From NCBI GenBank assembly GCA_012026935.1, contig VEPI01000172.1, forward strand, positions 1 to 51,965: DNA of 51,965 nucleotides. The letters run 5' to 3'. The notes beneath the pieces were generated by a model. That model saw only the letters and a program-made list of their open reading frames with translations, ran no database searches and had not been told where the DNA came from. Position 1 is the stretch's first letter. Each line of letters begins with the position of its first letter. A program made the position numbers and the translations under genes. Origin of the DNA: Melioribacter sp. Lineage in GTDB: Bacteria > Bacteroidota > Ignavibacteria > Ignavibacteriales > Melioribacteraceae. Of the stretch, positions 19,435 to 28,579 are shown piece by piece.

Positions 19435-19890
19435 CTACTTAAATTTTCTTTGCATTTCTCTGATTAAATCTCGCTTGGCAATATCTTCGCGTTTATCGTA
19501 CTGTCTTTTACCGGTTGCCACAGCCAATTCAACTTTTACTAAACCATTCTTAAAATAAAGCCGTAGTGGAATTAACGTATTTCCTTTTTCGGTAACTGCT
19601 TTATTCAATTTTCTAATTTCACTTTTATTAAGAAGTAATTTTCTTTTTCTAACCGGATCGTGATTGTTTATACTTCCTTGTTCATAGACTGATATGTTTG
19701 CATTATGTAACCAGACCTCACCGTTTGTGAGTGTTGCGTAGCTATCAACAAGATTAGCTTTGTTTTGTCTTAATGCTTTGACTTCCGTTCCTACTAAAAC
19801 TATACCCGCTTCATAAGTCTGAAGGATGAAATAGTCATGACTTGCTTTTCGATTAACGGTTATGTTCTTTTCTGCTGGACTCTCAGTCAT
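19435..19890 (-). CDS. smpB: SsrA-binding protein SmpB
   Basis: Partner of tmRNA in ribosome rescue. The 151-aa protein has the family core: [32 protein letters not shown], and a basic C-terminal tail ([19 protein letters not shown]) that inserts in the empty mRNA channel. It is the first gene of a minus-strand operon with tyrS, the arginine decarboxylase and terC. It is divergent from a methyltransferase across about 158 bases. No tmRNA gene is seen in this window. Confidence 0.95.
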   Translation of the reverse strand: MTESPAEKNITVNRKASHDYFILQTYEAGIVLVGTEVKALRQNKANLVDSYATLTNGEVWLHNANISVYEQGSINNHDPVRKRKLLLNKSEIRKLNKAVTEKGNTLIPLRLYFKNGLVKVELAVATGKRQYDKREDIAKRDLIREMQRKFK

Positions 19891-20048
19891 AATTCTAAAA
19901 TTGATGGCAAAATTTATTTTTATTGCAAGTTAATTGCAAGAATATATGGAAAATTCAAAAAAAAGATTTTCTACTATAAAAGACTTGTAAAATTTTGGCT
20001 CGTTCCAAATGTTTGATTAAATTTTCATACAACTTCTAAAAGAATACT

Positions 20049-20798
20049 ATGGCCGAAAAACATTTCTACGAACAAAAACAATATACAAAAGAATATTTAC
20101 TTCCTTATTTCCAAAAACTGATCCCTGACTTTCATAAGAAGAAGGTTTTAGAAGTTGGATGCGCCGAAGGCGGTTTACTAGAAGTTCTGCAAGAGATTGG
20201 AATGCACGTTGTCGGAGTTGAACTTAGTCCGGAGCGAGCAGAGACCGCCATTAAGAAAAATTCCAACCTTAAAATTTTGGTCGGTGATATTACTGATTCT
20301 AGACTACCGGAAAAATTATCTGAAACCTTTGATGTAATTATTATCCGTGAAGTCATCGAACATGTTCGGGATAAAAAAGCAGCCTTTGATAATCTTGGTA
20401 AATTATTAAACGATAACGGATTTATATTTATAAGTTTTCCACCCAAGCGATCGCCATTTGCCGGTCATCAACAAATTGGAAAGAGTTTCTTAAAGGCTAT
20501 TCCCTACTTGCATATTCTTCCAAAGTTTGTATTAAAACCAACTGCAAAATTACTTGGTGAGAATGCCGGATATGTAGATGAGATCAAACTGCATTACGGT
20601 ACGGGATGTACAATCCACGAATTGGAATTTCAATGTTTGCTTCAAAATTTCATACCGATTAAAAAGGATCTTTTTCTATTTAGACCTATATATGCTTTAC
20701 GTTTTGGATTACCGACAATCAAACTCCCGAAGATACCAATATTAAAAGAGTATATTTCTTTTGGATGCGAATCTTTGTTGCAGAAAAAACCTTTTTAA
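20049..20798 (+). CDS. class I SAM-dependent methyltransferase
   Basis: The Rossmann-fold methyltransferase core is clear: VLEVGCAEGGLLEVL (motif I), VVGVELSPERAE (acidic end of beta 2), VGDITDSRLP and FDVIIIREVIEHV (motif IV region), then ISFPPKRSPFAGHQQ. After about residue 140 it continues into an unassigned 110-residue region that may bind substrate. The 249 aa fit a small-molecule or lipid/glycan methyltransferase of the UbiG-like group, but the acceptor cannot be read. It is followed by an MFS transporter 53 bases on. Confidence 0.82.
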   Translation: MAEKHFYEQKQYTKEYLLPYFQKLIPDFHKKKVLEVGCAEGGLLEVLQEIGMHVVGVELSPERAETAIKKNSNLKILVGDITDSRLPEKLSETFDVIIIREVIEHVRDKKAAFDNLGKLLNDNGFIFISFPPKRSPFAGHQQIGKSFLKAIPYLHILPKFVLKPTAKLLGENAGYVDEIKLHYGTGCTIHELEFQCLLQNFIPIKKDLFLFRPIYALRFGLPTIKLPKIPILKEYISFGCESLLQKKPF

Positions 20799-20851
20799 TT
20801 AATTATGCAATCAATATCTTTACACAAAACTTGAAATAGTCCGAGGTAATA

Positions 20852-22117
20852 ATGTTAGAGATGCAGAAAAAACTTTCCAATACTTTTTATTCAATATTAA
20901 GTTTACCTTCTACCGCAATGGGATTTGCTTTGTCAATTCAAATTGCTGCACTTAGTTGGTTAATGCGGACAAAATATAATTTAGATCTGCACGAAATTGG
21001 TTTCGTTTGGGCAGCGGGACCACTTGCGGGAATTATCGGCCAACCAATTGTAGGATTAATAAGTGATAAAGTTTGGTTTTGGAAGGGAAGAAGAAGGCCT
21101 TTCATTTTAATTGGCGGAACTATTGCAGCATTAATGTTATTTGCACTTCCTAACATAGATAGAATTAGCGGATTTTTTGGCGTTGGTAATATTATTGTTG
21201 TCGCTGTTTTTGTCGCTTTAACTCTGGATTTGGCAATTAATGTTTCATTTAATCCAACAAGAGCTATTATCGCTGATGTTACTCCAGAAGGTGTCCCAAG
21301 AACTAAGGGTTATACCTGGATGCAAACAATATCCGGTTCATTTGGAGTTCTTGCATACGCACTTGGTGCAATCTTTGGAAATTATTTTTTGATTTACTTT
21401 GGAGTATTTTTAGTTCTAGCTTTTTCTTTAATTCCAATGTTTTTTATTGATGAACCTCGTGAATTAAGAACAACTGTTGCAGGAACCGAACCTGAATCTA
21501 AAACTGATTGGAACCAATACTTAAAACTTTTATTCGCGCATTCGTTTTCGTGGATTGGTGTTCAGACGATGTTTGTTTATATGATAGGTTATGTTGAACA
21601 AAAATTAAATCCGTCCTCACCGGATGAGACGGGACAAATATTATCAATATCATTTTTAATTTTGAATGCTGTCGGTGCGTTGCTTCCAGCACTTGTTTTA
21701 GAACCGATTACTGAAAAGATAGGAAGAGTGCGAACACATTTATCATGCGTAGCAGTAATGTCTCTTGCTTACTTTGGAATTGTCTTATTAGGAACAAGTT
21801 CTATTATCGTTTGGATTCTTATGGCTGTTGCCGGAGTTGGCTGGGCTGCAATAGTAAGTCTGCCGTTTGCTATAATGTCTGAAAAAGTAAATAAGAATCG
21901 AATGGGATTATTTATGGGAATATTCAACCTTTCGGTGGTACTGCCCCAATTATTTGTCAGTTTAGTTCTAGGTTCTTTTGTTCAAAATGCAGGAGACAAG
22001 AATATTATTTTCATTATAAGTGCTGTGTCTTTAGCCATCTCTGCTTTTCTTTGGTTCATGGTTCATGATTCACAAGTTAAAACAGTTGGCGAAAAAGTAT
22101 TCGCAAAAGGACATTAG
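20852..22117 (+). CDS. MFS transporter, SLC45/sugar-symporter-like
   Basis: Inner-membrane transporter of 421 aa with about 12 helices. The loop between helices 2 and 3 reads GLISDKVWFWKGRRRPF, the GRRRPF element typical of the SLC45/GPH-like sugar:proton symporters. A long cytoplasmic loop between the two halves (about residues 200-225) is rich in charged residues. A GAGG site at 20843-20846 supports ATG 20852. A homologous transporter lies at 23.0-24.3 kb on the other strand. A disaccharide or other sugar is a likely substrate, but nothing in the context names it. Confidence 0.85.
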   Translation: MLEMQKKLSNTFYSILSLPSTAMGFALSIQIAALSWLMRTKYNLDLHEIGFVWAAGPLAGIIGQPIVGLISDKVWFWKGRRRPFILIGGTIAALMLFALPNIDRISGFFGVGNIIVVAVFVALTLDLAINVSFNPTRAIIADVTPEGVPRTKGYTWMQTISGSFGVLAYALGAIFGNYFLIYFGVFLVLAFSLIPMFFIDEPRELRTTVAGTEPESKTDWNQYLKLLFAHSFSWIGVQTMFVYMIGYVEQKLNPSSPDETGQILSISFLILNAVGALLPALVLEPITEKIGRVRTHLSCVAVMSLAYFGIVLLGTSSIIVWILMAVAGVGWAAIVSLPFAIMSEKVNKNRMGLFMGIFNLSVVLPQLFVSLVLGSFVQNAGDKNIIFIISAVSLAISAFLWFMVHDSQVKTVGEKVFAKGH

Positions 22118-22140
22118 TATTGAATTCATGAGGTATAAAA

Positions 22141-22989
22141 ATGAAAGTTTGGCAATATGTTTTCATTGCGGTAATATTTATTTCTCATATTAATTATGCC
22201 CAAGAGAAACCCAAAAAAGTCCAGGTTGATTTTAATGAAATCAAAGGAGAGTTAACTGCCAAGGATTTATATAAAAAAGATTTTGGCCGGTATGACGGTT
22301 ATGAAATTGAACTCTTCGAGGGAGAAGCGGTTAATTTTGTTGTATACACACAAAAATTTCAACCGTCTCTTGCGTTGGTAAATTCAAAAGGAGAGATATT
22401 TAAGCAAAGTGATAGAAATGATAAAGGCTATGGAAATATTGTAACTACTATTCCGGTATCCGGGAAATATGTTCTGTATGTTGTTGGATCGGACAATTCT
22501 TTTGGAAGTTATGTTTTACAAACTGCGATAGCAGAACCAAATGCTTTAACGCTTGATAGTACATCAGATTTTTGTAACACATTAGATTTTTTACTTGCTC
22601 ATTCTATTGCATATTTCTTCTTATTGGAAAACCCAAATTTAGCTACACAACAACTAGTAAAACTGAATGATGCCCAAGATGCTTTTATTGATGAAGATGA
22701 TGGTTCGTATAATGCTTCTTTTTATACTGGAAATGAATTGCAAAAAGCTGAAGCTCTTTTCAAATCATTAACTAACAAAATTAAATTGTGTACTGATAAA
22801 GAGTGGAAGATGAAATCAACCGGTTGGTTAGCTATTGAAGATTCTAGAGAGAAAACTTTTACATTTACTGAGAATGTAAAAGATAGACCACGCTATATAG
22901 TAATTGGCCTATTCGATTATGCAGGATCAAAACAAAAGTATAAGAATAATTACAGCTTAGAAGTTAAAATAAATCGCAAAACTCAATAA
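22141..22989 (+). CDS. secreted protein with a PPC-like beta-sandwich, unknown function
   Basis: A signal peptide (about residues 1-20, ending in NYA) exports the 282-aa protein. Residues about 50-140 resemble a bacterial pre-peptidase C-terminal-like sandwich: GYEIELFEGEAVNFVVYTQ, a middle block PSLALVNSKGEIF, and GKYVLYVVGSDNSFGSYVLQ. The remainder has no fold I recognise; there is a Cys-containing helical patch and a final beta-rich tail. It starts 23 bases after the MFS gene and may share its transcript. Export is reasonably sure; function is unknown. Confidence 0.68.
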   Translation: MKVWQYVFIAVIFISHINYAQEKPKKVQVDFNEIKGELTAKDLYKKDFGRYDGYEIELFEGEAVNFVVYTQKFQPSLALVNSKGEIFKQSDRNDKGYGNIVTTIPVSGKYVLYVVGSDNSFGSYVLQTAIAEPNALTLDSTSDFCNTLDFLLAHSIAYFFLLENPNLATQQLVKLNDAQDAFIDEDDGSYNASFYTGNELQKAEALFKSLTNKIKLCTDKEWKMKSTGWLAIEDSREKTFTFTENVKDRPRYIVIGLFDYAGSKQKYKNNYSLEVKINRKTQ

Positions 22990-23035
22990 TAAACTAGAAA
23001 TAGTTAATCTATTTTCGTCTGTTTATTATTTCTTC

Positions 23036-24343
23036 CTATTTGACTTCATCTAAATCATTTACAAACATTACTAAAGCAGCCGCAATGATCATTGATGCAC
23101 CACCTATCAGTAGTGCATAAATAGCCTCATTATTGAAAAGATGTTTTACAAAAAAACCTAATATGGCTGCAGCAGTAATTTGAGGTATAACAATAAAGAA
23201 ATTAAAGATTCCCATATATACGCCCATCTTTTCAGAGGGGATTGAACCTGCAAGTATTGCATAAGGCATAGCAAGAATTGATGACCAGGCTAAACCGATT
23301 CCTAATTCAGAAATGAGCAAAAGATTTGGGTCTTTAATAACATAAAATGATGCAAGTCCTATTCCGCCACAAATTAAACTAATCATGTGTACAGTTTTAC
23401 GCGAGCTTCGTTTTGCGATCCATGGAAGAAGAAATGCTGTAAGAGCTGCAAAGCCATTATAAATTGCGAATAAAACACCTACCCAATTTGCTCCCTCATT
23501 AAATAAATCAGAAGAAGTATCAGTAGCTCCATAAATATGATGTGTTACGGCTGGAGTAGTATAAATCCACATTGCAAAAAGTGCAAACCACGAAAAAAAT
23601 TGTACCACAGCAAGTTGAATCATTGTCTTCGGCATTCCAACGAATGATCTGAATATTTCAACAACTCCTTTAAGTAAACCTTTATTTTGTAATTTGTTAT
23701 GCTCAAATTTATCCAAATTTTCTGGAGGATATTCTTTGGTGCTGAAGACTGTCCAACCGACAGCTGATATAAATGCAAATGCCCCTATATAAAAAGAATA
23801 TCTAACTGATGGTGGAATTTCTCCTGCAGGTGCAGTATTACTTATTCCGAGCCAATTCGTAAAAATATATGGTAACACAGAAGCAATTATTGCTCCGGTT
23901 CCAATAAAAAAACTTTGAACTGCGAAACCTGTTGTTCTTTGTTCTGAAGGAAGGAGATCAGCAACTAAAGCACGGAAAGGTTCCATTGAAATATTTATAG
24001 ACGCATCCATAATCCATAACATTCCTGCTGCAACCCAAAGTGCTGGTGAGTTGGGCATTATTAATAAAGCGAGAGAAGCTAATATTGCACCGAAAAGAAA
24101 ATACGGACGACGTCTGCCTAATTTTCCCCAAGTTCTATCACTTAGATAGCCAATGATTGGCTGAACAATTAATCCTGTAACTGGCGCTGCTATCCATAGG
24201 ATTGGTATTTGATCTATACTAGCTCCTAAAGTCTCAAATATCCTGCTAACGTTTGCATTCTGTAGAGCGAAACCGAATTGTATTCCTAAAAATCCAAAAC
24301 TCATATTCCAAACTTGCCAGAAGTTTAATCGTACTTTTGCCAT
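23036..24343 (-). CDS. MFS transporter, SLC45/sugar-symporter-like (second copy)
   Basis: A 435-aa 12-helix transporter related to the one at 20.9 kb. The helix 2-3 loop reads GYLSDRTWGKLGRRRPYF and later blocks such as PSEKMGVYMGIFNFFIVIPQI match the partner's KNRMGLFMGIFNLSVVLPQL. It converges with the secreted protein and is divergent from fni across a 185-base gap. The two copies differ clearly in the N-terminal and central loops, so they may carry different sugars. Substrate unknown. Confidence 0.85.
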   Translation of the reverse strand: MAKVRLNFWQVWNMSFGFLGIQFGFALQNANVSRIFETLGASIDQIPILWIAAPVTGLIVQPIIGYLSDRTWGKLGRRRPYFLFGAILASLALLIMPNSPALWVAAGMLWIMDASINISMEPFRALVADLLPSEQRTTGFAVQSFFIGTGAIIASVLPYIFTNWLGISNTAPAGEIPPSVRYSFYIGAFAFISAVGWTVFSTKEYPPENLDKFEHNKLQNKGLLKGVVEIFRSFVGMPKTMIQLAVVQFFSWFALFAMWIYTTPAVTHHIYGATDTSSDLFNEGANWVGVLFAIYNGFAALTAFLLPWIAKRSSRKTVHMISLICGGIGLASFYVIKDPNLLLISELGIGLAWSSILAMPYAILAGSIPSEKMGVYMGIFNFFIVIPQITAAAILGFFVKHLFNNEAIYALLIGGASMIIAAALVMFVNDLDEVK

Positions 24344-24528
24344 ATAGTTACCTTATGATTTAAAAATTATCTTAAGAGCAATTTAACCGATTGTTATATA
24401 AAATTCTTAAAAAATAATTGATAATGCGCAATGCAAGAACAATTAAAATCTGTTTAATGGGATATCAGCAAACAAAGATTCTCATAAAAAAAATATTTAT
24501 TTTGTTCACGAAATAAAAAGCAATATTC

Positions 24529-25569
24529 ATGCAAGAAAGCAACACTTCAAAACGTAAAAAAGATCACATAGAACTCTGTCTTTCGGATAATGTTGCATTC
24601 AAAACCAAGACTAACGGATTTGAGAACTATGAATTTGAACATTTTGCAATAACAGAAGTTGAGTTTGATAAGATTGACTTATCGACAGTGTTTCTTAAGA
24701 AGAAAATTAATTACCCTTTTCTAATTTCATGTATGACTGGAGGAACTGAGGAAGCTGAAAATATTAATGAAAAATTAGCAGTTGTAGCCAATGAACTACA
24801 AATTCCAATAGGTGTTGGCAGTCAAAGGCAAGCTTTAGAAGATAAAAAGTATCACTCCAGTTATAGAGTGGTTAGAAAAAATGCTGGAAAAGTACCTGTA
24901 CTTGGAAATATTGGCGCTGCTCAAGTCGCAAAATCAAAAAAAATAATTGATGATATTAGATTACTTATTGATCTTGTTGAAGCGGATGCGATGGTAATTC
25001 ATGTTAATCCTCTTCAAGAATTGTTACAAGCCGAGGGCGAACCGGAATTTAAAGGATTAGTTAAAAATATTGAAAAGATTTGTTCTAAAATAAAAACTCC
25101 GATGATAGTGAAAGAAGTTGGCTCTGGCATAAGTAAGAAGGCAGCCAAAAGACTTTTGGAAGCAGGTGTTAAAGGGATTGATGTTTCCGGTGCAGGCGGT
25201 ACAAGCTGGGCTGCTGTGGAATTAATAAGAAGTAACAAAGCAGATAGTTATTTTCAAGAATGGGGCTTATCAACTTCATATTGTGTAAGAAAAGTGAAGG
25301 AATTAAAAAAAGATTTCAATTTTACACTTATTTCTTCAGGTGGAATTTCAAACGGAGTTGATATTGCAAAATCAATTGCACTTGGTGCTGATGTTACAGC
25401 TTCTGCAAGAATTATTTTACAGGAAGTGATGAAAAATGATATCAATTATGTTGTACATTTAATTCAATCTTGGTTCTTGACTGTAAGAAGAATTCTGTAT
25501 TTAACCGGTTGTAAGGATATTAATAATTTTAAGAAAGTCGGATTAATAAGAAAAGAGGAAATGTATTGA
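24529..25569 (+). CDS. fni: type 2 isopentenyl-diphosphate delta-isomerase
   Basis: FMN- and NADPH-dependent interconversion of IPP and DMAPP. Family traits in the 346-aa TIM-barrel protein: RKKDHIELCL at the N-terminus, ISCMTGGTEEAE, IGVGSQRQALED, a middle VHVNPLQELLQAEGE-like block (here VIHVNPLQELLQ), VKEVGSGIS, and IDVSGAGGTSWAAVE followed by SSGGISNGVDIAKSIALGAD. It begins a run of tightly packed genes and overlaps the polyprenyl synthase by 4 bases (TTGA). This pairs substrate balancing with chain elongation. Confidence 0.94.
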   Translation: MQESNTSKRKKDHIELCLSDNVAFKTKTNGFENYEFEHFAITEVEFDKIDLSTVFLKKKINYPFLISCMTGGTEEAENINEKLAVVANELQIPIGVGSQRQALEDKKYHSSYRVVRKNAGKVPVLGNIGAAQVAKSKKIIDDIRLLIDLVEADAMVIHVNPLQELLQAEGEPEFKGLVKNIEKICSKIKTPMIVKEVGSGISKKAAKRLLEAGVKGIDVSGAGGTSWAAVELIRSNKADSYFQEWGLSTSYCVRKVKELKKDFNFTLISSGGISNGVDIAKSIALGADVTASARIILQEVMKNDINYVVHLIQSWFLTVRRILYLTGCKDINNFKKVGLIRKEEMY

Positions 25570-26558
25570 ATTCGAATTCAGAGAACTATAATAACATTTA
25601 TCGTACGGAAATTTCGAAAATTGAAAAGAGATTAAGTTTGTTTATTAAAGGGAAAGAACCTAAATCTCTATATGAACCTTGTTCCTATATTCTAAATGGA
25701 GGAGGCAAACGCCTTCGTCCTTTTCTTGTTCTGATTTCAGCTAAAGCTGTTGGTGGAAGATTTAATGATGTTTATAATGCAGCAATCGCAGTAGAAATAC
25801 TTCACAACTTTACTCTAGCGCATGATGATATTATGGACAATTCCCCGAAACGGCGGGGAAGAATAACCCTTCACAAAAAGTATGATGTAAATACTGCAAT
25901 TCTTGCTGGAGATAATTTAATAGCTCTTGCTTACGAAAACTTATTGAAAGATTGTAATGCAAATACTAAAAAAATTGTTTCAACATTTACTCAAGCAGTA
26001 ATTGAAGTTTGCGAAGGACAGAGTATGGATAAAGATTTTGAACTTCGGAAAAATGTTTCAATATCAGAATACCAAAGAATGATTTATAAAAAAACTGCAG
26101 CATTAGCCGAAATGTGCTGTTCAATTGGCGCACAATTATGTGACGCTTCAACAAATGAAATTAGGGCCGTTTCTAATTATGGAAAAAATCTCGGTATGGC
26201 TTTTCAAATACAGGATGATCTGCTCGATATCGTTGGCAAGGAAAATCATTTTGGAAAGACAATCGGGAGCGATTTAGTGGAAGGGAAAAAGACTTACTTA
26301 TTCTTACGTGCTCTCGAAAAATCAAATTTTAAGGATCGGTCTCAACTAATCAGAATAATTAAGCGAAAGGGAATTACACGAAGCGAAATATATAAGTATA
26401 GTAGTCTCTATCTAAAATTGGGAGTTATTAAAGATGCCGAGAAAGAAATTACGAAATACACTAAATTGGCATTAAAGAATTTATCTTCATTAAAAGATGG
26501 TGAAGGAAAAAATTTAATGATCTGGTTAGCTAATGTGCTTATAAAAAGGAACAAATGA
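25566..26558 (+). CDS. polyprenyl diphosphate synthase (trans-isoprenyl, FPP/GGPP-type)
   Basis: Condenses IPP with allylic diphosphates to make C15 or longer isoprenoid chains. Both Asp-rich motifs are present: LAHDDIMD (DDIMD at 87-91) and FQIQDDLLD (217-221), with GGGKRLRPFLVLI upstream and GQSMDKDFE between. The length, 330 aa, suits bacterial FPP/GGPP/octaprenyl synthases; product length cannot be told. The start is TTG at 25566, overlapping the fni stop as TTGA, with AGAGGAA upstream; no usable ATG is near. It ends in an ATGA overlap with ptsH. Confidence 0.9.
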   Translation: MNSNSENYNNIYRTEISKIEKRLSLFIKGKEPKSLYEPCSYILNGGGKRLRPFLVLISAKAVGGRFNDVYNAAIAVEILHNFTLAHDDIMDNSPKRRGRITLHKKYDVNTAILAGDNLIALAYENLLKDCNANTKKIVSTFTQAVIEVCEGQSMDKDFELRKNVSISEYQRMIYKKTAALAEMCCSIGAQLCDASTNEIRAVSNYGKNLGMAFQIQDDLLDIVGKENHFGKTIGSDLVEGKKTYLFLRALEKSNFKDRSQLIRIIKRKGITRSEIYKYSSLYLKLGVIKDAEKEITKYTKLALKNLSSLKDGEGKNLMIWLANVLIKRNK

Positions 26559-26821
26559 TCGAACATAAAATAAAAATAATAAATAATGCCGGTTTACATA
26601 CTCGTCCGGCAGCGACGATTGTTAAATTAGCATCAAAATACAAATGCGATTTTTTCTTAAATAAAGACGGTCTTCATATAAACGGGAAAAGTATAATTGG
26701 TGTAATGACACTTGCTGCTGAAAAAGGATCTGAAATTGTGTTGATCTTTAACGGCGAAGACGAAGAAAATGCTTCCAAAGAAATTGTAGATTATTTTAAC
26801 AGAGGATTTGACGAGCTATAA
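26555..26821 (+). CDS. ptsH: phosphocarrier protein HPr
   Basis: Small phosphotransfer protein of the PTS. The 88-aa sequence has the active site GLHTRPA with His15 and a regulatory Ser46 in NGKSIIGVM, the site used by HPr kinase in many bacteria. It starts in an ATGA overlap with the prenyl synthase and is followed 2 bases later by ptsI. No EII component is present in the window, so it may be part of a regulatory or partial PTS, or its partners lie elsewhere. Confidence 0.95.
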   Translation: MIEHKIKIINNAGLHTRPAATIVKLASKYKCDFFLNKDGLHINGKSIIGVMTLAAEKGSEIVLIFNGEDEENASKEIVDYFNRGFDEL

Positions 26822-26823
26822 TT

Positions 26824-28557
26824 ATGAAATCCGAATCAGAAAATATATTAAAAGGAATTGCAGCTGCACCGGGTATAGCAATATCGAAAGCATTTCTTTA
26901 CAAGAAAGAAAGAGAAGAAATTGTAAATGATCCGATTACTGATGTAAATGATGCTCTCCAAAATCTTGATACAGCACTGCAACAATCCAAAAAAGAATTA
27001 AGAAAAATATTTTCTCTTGCAGTGGATAAACTAGGTGAAAAAAGAGCCGCAATATTCGAAGCTCAAATTATGATTCTTGATGATCCCATTCTTGTGGAAA
27101 CTATTCAAAACAGAATTAGAAATGAAAAACGCGTTCCTGAATACATTGTTAATGATGAAATCTCAAAATACACTGACCTTATGAACCTCTCTCACGAATC
27201 TTATATGAAAGAGCGCTCACATGACATTGAAGACATAAAAAATAGAATTATTAGAAATTTAAAAAAGAAAAAATGGAAATCCAGAATTACCAACGATGTT
27301 GTTGTGATAACTACAACAGTCACTCCATCTGATACGGTTTTATTCTCGCGTGTAAATGTGAAAGGATACGTTACGGATTTTGGAGGATTAACTTCCCATG
27401 CAGCAATTGTTGCAAGATCCTTAAATATACCCGCAGTTGTCGGGTTACACGATGCCACAAATAGAATTAATGAAAACGATCAGATAATTATTGACGGTTA
27501 TAAAGGTGAAGTAATTATTAATCCTACAGATAAACAACTTCAGCATTATCAGAATAAAATTGATAAACATGCAAAAGAAGATCATGAATTAATAAAACTC
27601 CGCGATTTATCTGCGACAACATTAGACGGTAAGGAAATTCAATTGATGTCAAATCTTGATCTAATGGAAGAGATGGAGTTTATTGTTCAAAACAAGGCTA
27701 AAGGAATTGGGCTGGTGCGTACTGAGCAATTGTTCGAAGTTTATGAAACATTTGCCGATGAGGAAGAACAGTTTAATGTTTATAAAAAAATTGCGGAGAG
27801 AATCTATCCCGAAATTGTAACAATCCGCGCATTTGATATCGGCGGAGATAAAGTTCTGCCTGTTGATCTAAAAGAACCAAATCCGTTTTTAGGATGGAGA
27901 GGAATTCGTTTGTTATTGGATAATCCTCAGCTTTTTAAAACACAAGTACGCGCCGTTTTAAGAGCCAGTACACATAAAAATATAAAATTTATGCTTCCTA
28001 TGATTTCTTCTGTTGATGAAGTAAGGGCTTCAAAAGAAATCATTGATCACTGTAAATCAGAATTGAAAAAAGAAGGGAAACAATTTGATAAGCATATGAA
28101 TCTAGGAATTATGATTGAGATTCCTTCCGCTGCTGTTATAATGAATGATTTTGCCGGCGAAGTTGATTTTGTAAGTATTGGTACGAATGATCTAATCCAG
28201 TATCTACTTGCAGTTGATAGAGGAAATGATATTGTCTCTAGTATTTATCAAGAATTTCATCCTGCTGTTGTTAGAACACTTTACGATATTATAAAAAGCG
28301 GTAAAAAATCAAAGACGCCGGTTAGTATTTGCGGAGAAATGGCTGCAGATCCGTTTGCTGTTCCATTATTGATCGGATTCGGATTGGATTCATTAAGTGT
28401 TTTTGCTTCCGCTATTCCACACATTAAAAAAATAATTAGAAACATTGATTTGAATGAAGTAGAGCTTATGGCAAATAAATGTATAGAGCTCAAAACTGAA
28501 AAAGAAATAAGAAACATAATTCATGAATATTATAACAAAAAAATAAAAACTAAATAA
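26824..28557 (+). CDS. ptsI: PTS enzyme I, phosphoenolpyruvate-protein phosphotransferase
   Basis: Takes phosphate from PEP and passes it to HPr. The 577-aa protein has the phospho-His domain with GGLTSHAAIVAR, active His192 (E. coli His189), and a C-terminal PEP-binding barrel with GIGLVRTEQLF, FDIGGDKVLP, GWRGIRLLL, DFVSIGTNDLIQYL and SICGEMAADP. It is complete and follows HPr by 2 bases. The stop is 22 bases before the next start. Sugar import by PTS cannot be claimed because no EII gene is visible. Confidence 0.95.
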   Translation: MKSESENILKGIAAAPGIAISKAFLYKKEREEIVNDPITDVNDALQNLDTALQQSKKELRKIFSLAVDKLGEKRAAIFEAQIMILDDPILVETIQNRIRNEKRVPEYIVNDEISKYTDLMNLSHESYMKERSHDIEDIKNRIIRNLKKKKWKSRITNDVVVITTTVTPSDTVLFSRVNVKGYVTDFGGLTSHAAIVARSLNIPAVVGLHDATNRINENDQIIIDGYKGEVIINPTDKQLQHYQNKIDKHAKEDHELIKLRDLSATTLDGKEIQLMSNLDLMEEMEFIVQNKAKGIGLVRTEQLFEVYETFADEEEQFNVYKKIAERIYPEIVTIRAFDIGGDKVLPVDLKEPNPFLGWRGIRLLLDNPQLFKTQVRAVLRASTHKNIKFMLPMISSVDEVRASKEIIDHCKSELKKEGKQFDKHMNLGIMIEIPSAAVIMNDFAGEVDFVSIGTNDLIQYLLAVDRGNDIVSSIYQEFHPAVVRTLYDIIKSGKKSKTPVSICGEMAADPFAVPLLIGFGLDSLSVFASAIPHIKKIIRNIDLNEVELMANKCIELKTEKEIRNIIHEYYNKKIKTK

Positions 28558-28579
28558 TAAATCTTTGTTGAGGATAAAA

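Noticed and set aside
19891-20048. A possible tmRNA gene next to smpB in the divergent gap
   Set aside because: The gap is only 158 bases with no tRNA-like ends or tag reading frame visible.
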